The position numbers and the translations under genes were made by a program. A DNA stretch of 20,077 nt from Opitutia bacterium. Lineage in GTDB: Bacteria > Verrucomicrobiota > Verrucomicrobiia > Opitutales > UBA953. Below are positions 16,395-20,077 of this stretch, one piece after another. The notes below the pieces were generated by a model. The model was given only the letters and a program-made list of their open reading frames with translations, was not told the origin of the DNA and ran no database searches. The stretch is from positions 1 to 20,077 of the forward strand of contig CANCLQ010000023.1 of the NCBI GenBank assembly GCA_947378845.1, given 5' to 3'. Every line of letters starts with the position of its first letter. Position 1 is the first letter of the stretch.

Positions 16395-16438
16395 CCGACT
16401 CTTCAGTCGGGGCAAATCACTTTCGCTTAAAAGCAAAG
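16395..16438 (-). terminator. Two stem-loops between sufE and ctaA
   Basis: One perfect 6-bp stem (CCGACT 16395-16400, AGTCGG 16405-16410) closes a 4-base loop. A second, imperfect stem (16420-16428 with 16431-16438, one bulged base) lies beside it. In the minus-strand direction they come after sufE and before ctaA. The stable stem is followed by TTCTGATGTT rather than a run of T, so it is at best a weak terminator or attenuator, or a leader structure for ctaA. Confidence 0.35.
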
Positions 16439-16463
16439 GCAAAAGTAAATTCGATGGGCGCTA

Positions 16464-16880
16464 TCAGGACTGAGCCGCCACTTTGGCGAATGCACGAATC
16501 TTTCCGACTAAGTTGGCCAAGCCGTTACGGCGATTGGGCGAGAGGTGTTGGGTAATGCCGACGGTCGCTAAAAAATCTGCATCGGTAGCGGCTACTTCGG
16601 CCGCGGTTGCGCCCTCATAAAATTCGCAAACCAGTGAAGCAATGCCTTTGGTTATTAATGAGTCAGCGTCGCACCGAAAATGGCATACGCCGTTTTCAAT
16701 CGTTGGAATTAACCACAAGTTAGAGGTGCATCCTTCGATGAGGAAAGTATCGAGTTTTAATTCGGCAGGCAGGCTCGGTGCTGTTTTTGCGCGATCAATC
16801 ACGTACTGAAACCGTTCATGATGGTCGGCGAAAGGTTCGAGCTCGGCAATCAAGCGAGCGCGCTGGGCAGCAAGATCCAT
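16464..16880 (-). CDS. sufE: SufE-family sulfur acceptor protein
   Basis: The 138-residue cytoplasmic product is a SufE/CsdE-type protein that takes persulfide sulfur from a cysteine desulfurase and passes it to an Fe-S scaffold. The acceptor cysteine is C51 in IEGCTSNLWL, matching the family's V.GC.S.VWL. The other family blocks are the N-terminal FQYVIDRAK, CDADSLITKGIASLV (74-88 approx., family 'ADAxIVKGLxALL') and HLSPNRRNGL near residue 112. The length matches E. coli SufE (138). Whether it serves a SufS or a CsdA partner cannot be told, since no desulfurase gene is present here. Its start codon lies seven bases after the stop of the TPR-like gene, so the two are probably in one transcript. 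Confidence 0.93.
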   Translation of the reverse strand: MDLAAQRARLIAELEPFADHHERFQYVIDRAKTAPSLPAELKLDTFLIEGCTSNLWLIPTIENGVCHFRCDADSLITKGIASLVCEFYEGATAAEVAATDADFLATVGITQHLSPNRRNGLANLVGKIRAFAKVAAQS

Positions 16881-16887
16881 GGTTAGG

Positions 16888-18717
16888 TTATCGTCCAGCG
16901 AGTGCGCGCTTGTCGAGGTCAGGTCGCGCCAGCGGTGCGATTGCTTTTTCTAGACGTGCTGCTTGTTCTTTGGAAAGTTTAGCTTCGGAGCGTAACCATG
17001 CGAGCGCTTCATGCCAGATGAGCGGTGATGGACGGCGCATTGACAACAACTCCTCGAGTTCGTCGGCGATAGATTTGCGAGTGCCGTAGGAATCGGTTTG
17101 TCCGGCGAGAATACGTGCACCAATATATTCGGCGCGAAGTTGTGAGTAGCGCGGGAAGAGTCTTACACCAGTTTCTAAAATACGTACGGCGGTCTCGGTA
17201 GCGCGTGCGTCTTTTAATTTACGTCCCACGGAGCGATAGGCTTCAGGCCCGATATTATTGGCTTTAATCAACTCCTGCAGGTAACGGTCGCCAATCATGC
17301 GGTCATTCTTTGTCGCAGCTTCGTCTTTCTTGATGCGTGCGTGGTACGCAATACCAACGAGGGCGCGAACCACTGGTAAGTTGGAATTAAATAAATTACG
17401 ATCCGCGGCGTTGAGCGATTCGAACATGGCAATCGCTTGCTCGGGGCGTTTCGCATTAAGCAATGCTTCGAGGTGTAGGGCGACGAATGTTGCACGATCG
17501 AAGCCGCGACTGGTTGCTGCGTCAGCTAGGCTCGCCGTCAATCCATCGAAGCCGCGTTCTGCTGCGAAGTTTGCGAGTGCCAACATCGCCGAAGAGTTAT
17601 CAGCGAAACGTTCAGCGATTAATTGCAGCTCTTTATCGTAATCGTCTTTGAGTTCTAAGCGGTCGAGTAACTGCAGGCGCATCAAGTGAGGGAAGGGCGC
17701 TTTCTCATCGAGTGCGATGCGCTCATTCGTCACGGTGAGCGCGACCTTTGCTTTACCGAGTAATAATTGGAAGCGTGCTTGTTGCGAATAAAGTGCGTCC
17801 TTGGTTGTGCCGGAGAATTGTGATGTGCGTGCTTCGAGTAAGGCCACCGCCTCCGCAGTTTTACCGCCGTCAAAAAGTGCGCGCGATTTTAAGAGCAGGC
17901 CGTTGGCTTGGTTATCCAGTCCGTTGATATTAATAATATTAACTGACTCGGGGTAACGACCGACCCAGTAGAGCGAAGTCGCCGCGGCAAGTGAGACGGT
18001 TTGCTTTGTGTTAGAGGGGAGATCTTTGCTGGTCTGAAGAATTTTGAGGCTCTGCTCAATCACCTCGTTATCGCGTTCCCTGAGCTGAAGCAGTTGGAAG
18101 TAGCGCTCCAGGTAGTCCCGCCCGAGGGGGTCGTTGGCATTTAGGAACTCCAGGCCGTTAAAAAGGGTCTCGATAGCTTGATCTGTTTGGCCATAGTTAG
18201 AGTGTAAGATATTGGCTAATAACAACTTAGACTTATTATTCCTTGGGCTGATTCGAGAAGCAATTTGAGCCAAACGTCGCGATTCCTCGATTTTATTAGC
18301 CTTTTGGGCCTCTAATGCCTGGTTGAAGAAGTAATCGCCGACCACGACCAGGTGTTCTTCCCTTAGAATGCCTGCGTTTTCGGGCTGATCCTCGATTTTC
18401 GCGAGGGCGGTTCTGACTGCTTGGCGCAGAACGTCGTCCTGAATGAGGTCCGATTTAACATAGGTCTGGCGGGCGTAACTCCGCGCGGCTTCGGCGCCCT
18501 TTGTGAGGGGGAGTCCGGCTAAAAGAACGATTTCAGCATCAACCGATTCCTTGCTCGAATTATCAGTATTTGAAGGGTTTTTGGCAGAATTACTTGCTGG
18601 AGGGGTAGCTGGTTTGGTCGCAGGAGTGACAGGCTTAGCGGGTGCAGCTGAATCGGCGGCCGGGAGTGTGCCCAGGGTCAGTAAAGTGGCGGAAGCTAGG
18701 ATAAAACGGCGGAACAT
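16888..18717 (-). CDS. Secreted TPR-like repeat protein of unknown function
   Basis: The 609-residue product (ATG at 18717) begins with a signal peptide, MFRRFILASATLLTLGTLPAA, with likely cleavage near residue 21-25. A low-complexity linker rich in Pro, Ala, Lys, Thr and Asn (about 23-58) follows. The remainder is almost entirely helical with degenerate tetratricopeptide-like units, for example NQALEAQKANKIEESRRLAQ, QTDQAIETLFNGLEFL, FDGGKTAEAVALLEAR and LNAKRPEQAIAMFESL, which usually act as protein-binding scaffolds. I do not recognise a specific family. It is expected in the periplasm. An upstream in-frame TTG at 18750 would add 11 residues before the signal peptide. The ATG is preferred because it places the arginines directly before the hydrophobic core and has AAGGA upstream. 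It is divergent from rpsL and precedes sufE by seven bases. Confidence 0.75.
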   Translation of the reverse strand: MFRRFILASATLLTLGTLPAADSAAPAKPVTPATKPATPPASNSAKNPSNTDNSSKESVDAEIVLLAGLPLTKGAEAARSYARQTYVKSDLIQDDVLRQAVRTALAKIEDQPENAGILREEHLVVVGDYFFNQALEAQKANKIEESRRLAQIASRISPRNNKSKLLLANILHSNYGQTDQAIETLFNGLEFLNANDPLGRDYLERYFQLLQLRERDNEVIEQSLKILQTSKDLPSNTKQTVSLAAATSLYWVGRYPESVNIININGLDNQANGLLLKSRALFDGGKTAEAVALLEARTSQFSGTTKDALYSQQARFQLLLGKAKVALTVTNERIALDEKAPFPHLMRLQLLDRLELKDDYDKELQLIAERFADNSSAMLALANFAAERGFDGLTASLADAATSRGFDRATFVALHLEALLNAKRPEQAIAMFESLNAADRNLFNSNLPVVRALVGIAYHARIKKDEAATKNDRMIGDRYLQELIKANNIGPEAYRSVGRKLKDARATETAVRILETGVRLFPRYSQLRAEYIGARILAGQTDSYGTRKSIADELEELLSMRRPSPLIWHEALAWLRSEAKLSKEQAARLEKAIAPLARPDLDKRALAGR

Positions 18718-18890
18718 ACGGGGCGAGCATCCTTGCTTGTGATTGCTCAATTGTCTCGCCCAAAAAGTGGGACACGGCGAGCCGTCGAAATGCGATAAGT
18801 AAAGAAATCTTAAAATCCACGCACTTTCCGCTTGCAGGAGGGTCTTTGAGCCCTATGCCCAAACCCTCTTTTCCCTATTTCCTTAGGTCC
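18718..18890. promoter_or_regulatory. Divergent promoter region between the TPR-like gene and the str operon
   Basis: This 173-base region must drive rpsL to the right and probably the TPR-like gene to the left. On the plus strand TAAAAT (18811-18816) is a five-of-six match to the -10 hexamer, about 75 bases before the rpsL ATG, but no good -35 is found. A nested inverted repeat (CTCGCC 18755-18760 with GGCGAG 18776-18781, and CCCA/TGGG inside) may be an operator or cruciform. A strong GGAGGG (18837-18842) lies upstream of short in-frame starts before the true rpsL start. Confidence 0.35.
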
Positions 18891-19274
18891 ATGCCTACCA
18901 TCAACCAGCTCGTCCGTAAACCTCGCCTTCAACCCAAGGCTAAGTCCAAGTCTCCCGCCTTGAACAACTCGCCCTTCCGTCGAGGCGTTTGCGTGCAGGT
19001 CATGATTCGTACGCCTAAGAAGCCAAATTCGGCTCAGCGTAAAGTCGCCAAGGTGCGTCTCACGAATGGCCAAGAAGTCATCACTTATATTCCTGACGAA
19101 GGCCATAAGCTCCAAGAGCACTCCGTGGTACTCGTACGTGGTGGCCGCGTAAAAGATCTTCCAGGTGTGCGTTACCACATTGTGCGCGGACCGCTCGATT
19201 GCTCCGGCGTCGAAAAGCGTCGTCGCTCCCGTTCCAAGTACGGCGTGAAGCGTCCGAAGGAAAAGAAAGCCTAA
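18891..19274 (+). CDS. rpsL: 30S ribosomal protein S12
   Basis: The 127-residue product is the decoding-centre protein of the small subunit. It starts with the canonical MPTINQLVRKPR and shows TPKKPNSAQRKVAKVRLTNG (41-60), EHSVVLVRGGRVKDLPGVRYH (76-96) and a basic C-terminus. The residues where streptomycin-resistance changes arise in other species, K43 and K88, are both wild type, and D89 (methylthiolated in many bacteria) is present. Upstream in-frame starts at 18846 (TTG) and 18855 (ATG) would add 15 or 12 residues. They are rejected by the family start, though GGAGGG lies before them while the chosen ATG has only AGG four bases upstream. It heads the rpsL-rpsG-fusA order. Confidence 0.98.
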   Translation: MPTINQLVRKPRLQPKAKSKSPALNNSPFRRGVCVQVMIRTPKKPNSAQRKVAKVRLTNGQEVITYIPDEGHKLQEHSVVLVRGGRVKDLPGVRYHIVRGPLDCSGVEKRRRSRSKYGVKRPKEKKA

Positions 19275-19300
19275 TTTCTAACCACTGATTTTTTTCATCC

Positions 19301-19774
19301 ATGTCTCGTCGTCGTAAAGCAGTCAAACGTGTCCACCTCCCGGACGCACGCTATGGTAGCACCTTAGTCAGCCAGCTGATCAACATTGTCATGAAGTCTG
19401 GCAAGAAGTCGATCGCCCAAGGCATCGTCTATGGCGCCATTGAAAAAGTTTCCGAAAAATTAGTGAAAGGTAATCCCGTTGAGTTGCTCCTCGGAGCACT
19501 TGAAAATTGCCGTCCTAAACTCGAAGTGAAGAGCCGCCGCGTCGGTGGTGCCACTTATCAAGTGCCCGTCGAAGTCAGCCACGAGCGTCAAAACAGCATG
19601 GCCCTTCGCTGGGTAGTGCTCGCTGCCGCTGGTCGTAAAGGTGTTGCCATGTCCGAAGCCCTCGCCGCTGAAATCGTCGATGCTTACAACAACACCGGTA
19701 ACGTCGTGAAGAAACGCGAAGAGACCCACAAGATGGCTCAAGCTAACCGTGCCTTCGCTCACCTGCGCTGGTAA
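19301..19774 (+). CDS. rpsG: 30S ribosomal protein S7
   Basis: The 157-residue product is the primary binding protein that starts assembly of the 3' (head) domain of 16S rRNA. The family features are MSRRRKAVKR at the start, LINIVMKSGKKSIAQGIVYGAIE (26-48), the ENCRPKLEVKSRRVGGATYQVPVEV beta-hairpin region (68-92), LRWVV, and KKREETHKMAQANRAFAHLRW at the C-terminus. The length equals that of most bacterial S7 proteins. The gene lies 26 bases after rpsL. The bases before the ATG are pyrimidine-rich (a run of seven T, then CATCC) with no Shine-Dalgarno sequence, so initiation may rely on coupling to rpsL or on S1. Confidence 0.98.
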   Translation: MSRRRKAVKRVHLPDARYGSTLVSQLINIVMKSGKKSIAQGIVYGAIEKVSEKLVKGNPVELLLGALENCRPKLEVKSRRVGGATYQVPVEVSHERQNSMALRWVVLAAAGRKGVAMSEALAAEIVDAYNNTGNVVKKREETHKMAQANRAFAHLRW

Positions 19775-19800
19775 TCCTCACCCACTTTTTATTTTTTAGG

Positions 19801-19817
19801 CCGAACCCTAGGTTCCG
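19801..19817 (+). promoter_or_regulatory. Small stem-loop directly before fusA
   Basis: GAACC (19803-19807) and GGTTC (19811-19815) form a perfect 5-bp stem with a 3-base CTA loop, which extends outward past one mismatch. It ends four bases before the fusA ATG and occupies the ribosome binding region of a 46-base rpsG-fusA gap. It could influence fusA translation. It may equally be chance in so short a sequence. Confidence 0.25.
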
Positions 19818-19820
19818 ACC

Positions 19821-20077
19821 ATGTCCACCGCCCTCTCTAAACTCAACTCCCCGAACCGCAAGTTCCCGCTGGAGCACACCCGTAACATCGGTATTGCCGC
19901 GCACATTGACGCCGGCAAGACGACCACCACGGAGCGTATTCTTTTCTACACCGGCGTGGTACACAAGATGGGTGAAGTGCATGATGGCACTGCGACCACC
20001 GACTGGATGGAGCAAGAGCGCGAGCGTGGTATCACGATTACCGCGGCGGCCATTTCGGCTGGTTGGAAAACCAAAGA
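19821..20077 (+). CDS. fusA: Elongation factor G, N-terminal part (partial)
   Basis: The gene starts with ATG at 19821 and runs off the right edge; 85 residues are seen. They contain the translational GTPase G1 loop AHIDAGKTTTTERI (27-40) and the EF-G switch I region GEVHDGTATTDWMEQERERG (51-70) followed by ITITAAA, which separates EF-G from EF-Tu and other relatives. EF-G drives translocation of tRNA and mRNA on the ribosome and, with RRF, ribosome recycling. The position after rpsL and rpsG is the classic str operon order. The first 14 residues (MSTALSKLNSPNRK) are a short extension before the family's usual start. Whether this is the only EF-G in the genome cannot be judged. Confidence 0.97.
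   Translation, partial: MSTALSKLNSPNRKFPLEHTRNIGIAAHIDAGKTTTTERILFYTGVVHKMGEVHDGTATTDWMEQERERGITITAAAISAGWKTK

Noticed and set aside
18718..18750. TPR-like protein starting from TTG at 18750
   Set aside because: It would place 11 polar residues before a standard signal peptide; the ATG at 18717 gives the usual short basic N-region and has AAGGA upstream.
1..20077. Mobile elements, CRISPR arrays, defence systems or phage genes
   Set aside because: No transposase, integrase, repeat-spacer array or defence protein is seen; apart from the unusual uvrA and the regulatory signals reported, the content is ordinary core genome.

Overview
The window looks like a chromosomal housekeeping region from a bacterium of the PVC group, most likely Verrucomicrobiota (Opitutia-like). 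The clues are a double-length UvrA of 1842 residues (an arrangement known from Chlamydiae and other PVC bacteria), an intermediate GC content, many starts without a clear Shine-Dalgarno sequence, and the overall protein flavour. The phylum is inferred from this; there is no rRNA gene to confirm it. Aerobic respiration is implied by the heme A genes ctaA and ctaB.

Layout. At the left edge is the 5' end of rplU (ribosomal protein L21, minus strand) with a perfect TATAAT upstream. A two-gene plus-strand unit follows: a gamma-class carbonic anhydrase and a conserved protein often labelled '3-methyladenine DNA glycosylase'. It runs tail to tail into a long minus-strand block covering 18717 down to 1780. 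In order of transcription the block holds a secreted TPR-like protein, sufE, ctaA, ctaB, 5-formyl-THF cyclo-ligase, the giant uvrA, pdxJ, acpS, nnrDE, dprA, a sigma54-dependent NtrC-type response regulator and a beta-propeller lipoprotein. Divergent from the TPR gene, on the plus strand, is the start of the str operon: rpsL, rpsG and the 5' part of fusA, which runs off the right edge.

How the genes work together. The minus-strand genes serve cofactor and maintenance functions: Fe-S assembly (SufE), heme A synthesis (CtaB makes heme O, CtaA converts it to heme A), folate salvage, pyridoxal phosphate (PdxJ), acyl carrier protein activation (AcpS), repair of damaged NAD(P)H hydrates (NnrDE), DNA uptake or processing (DprA) and nucleotide excision repair (UvrA). 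pdxJ, acpS and nnrDE are packed with a 4-base overlap or no gap and look translationally coupled.

The most notable non-coding signals lie around the NtrC-type gene. There is a near-consensus -24/-12 sigma54 promoter directly before its ATG, with a compound inverted repeat about 87 bases further upstream. This suggests an autoregulated sigma54 circuit with a possibly leaderless mRNA. The following lipoprotein gene has a 9-bp perfect hairpin that pairs its ribosome binding site and puts its start codon in the loop. I saw no mobile element, CRISPR array, tRNA or rRNA, and no gene-free stretch over 300 bases.
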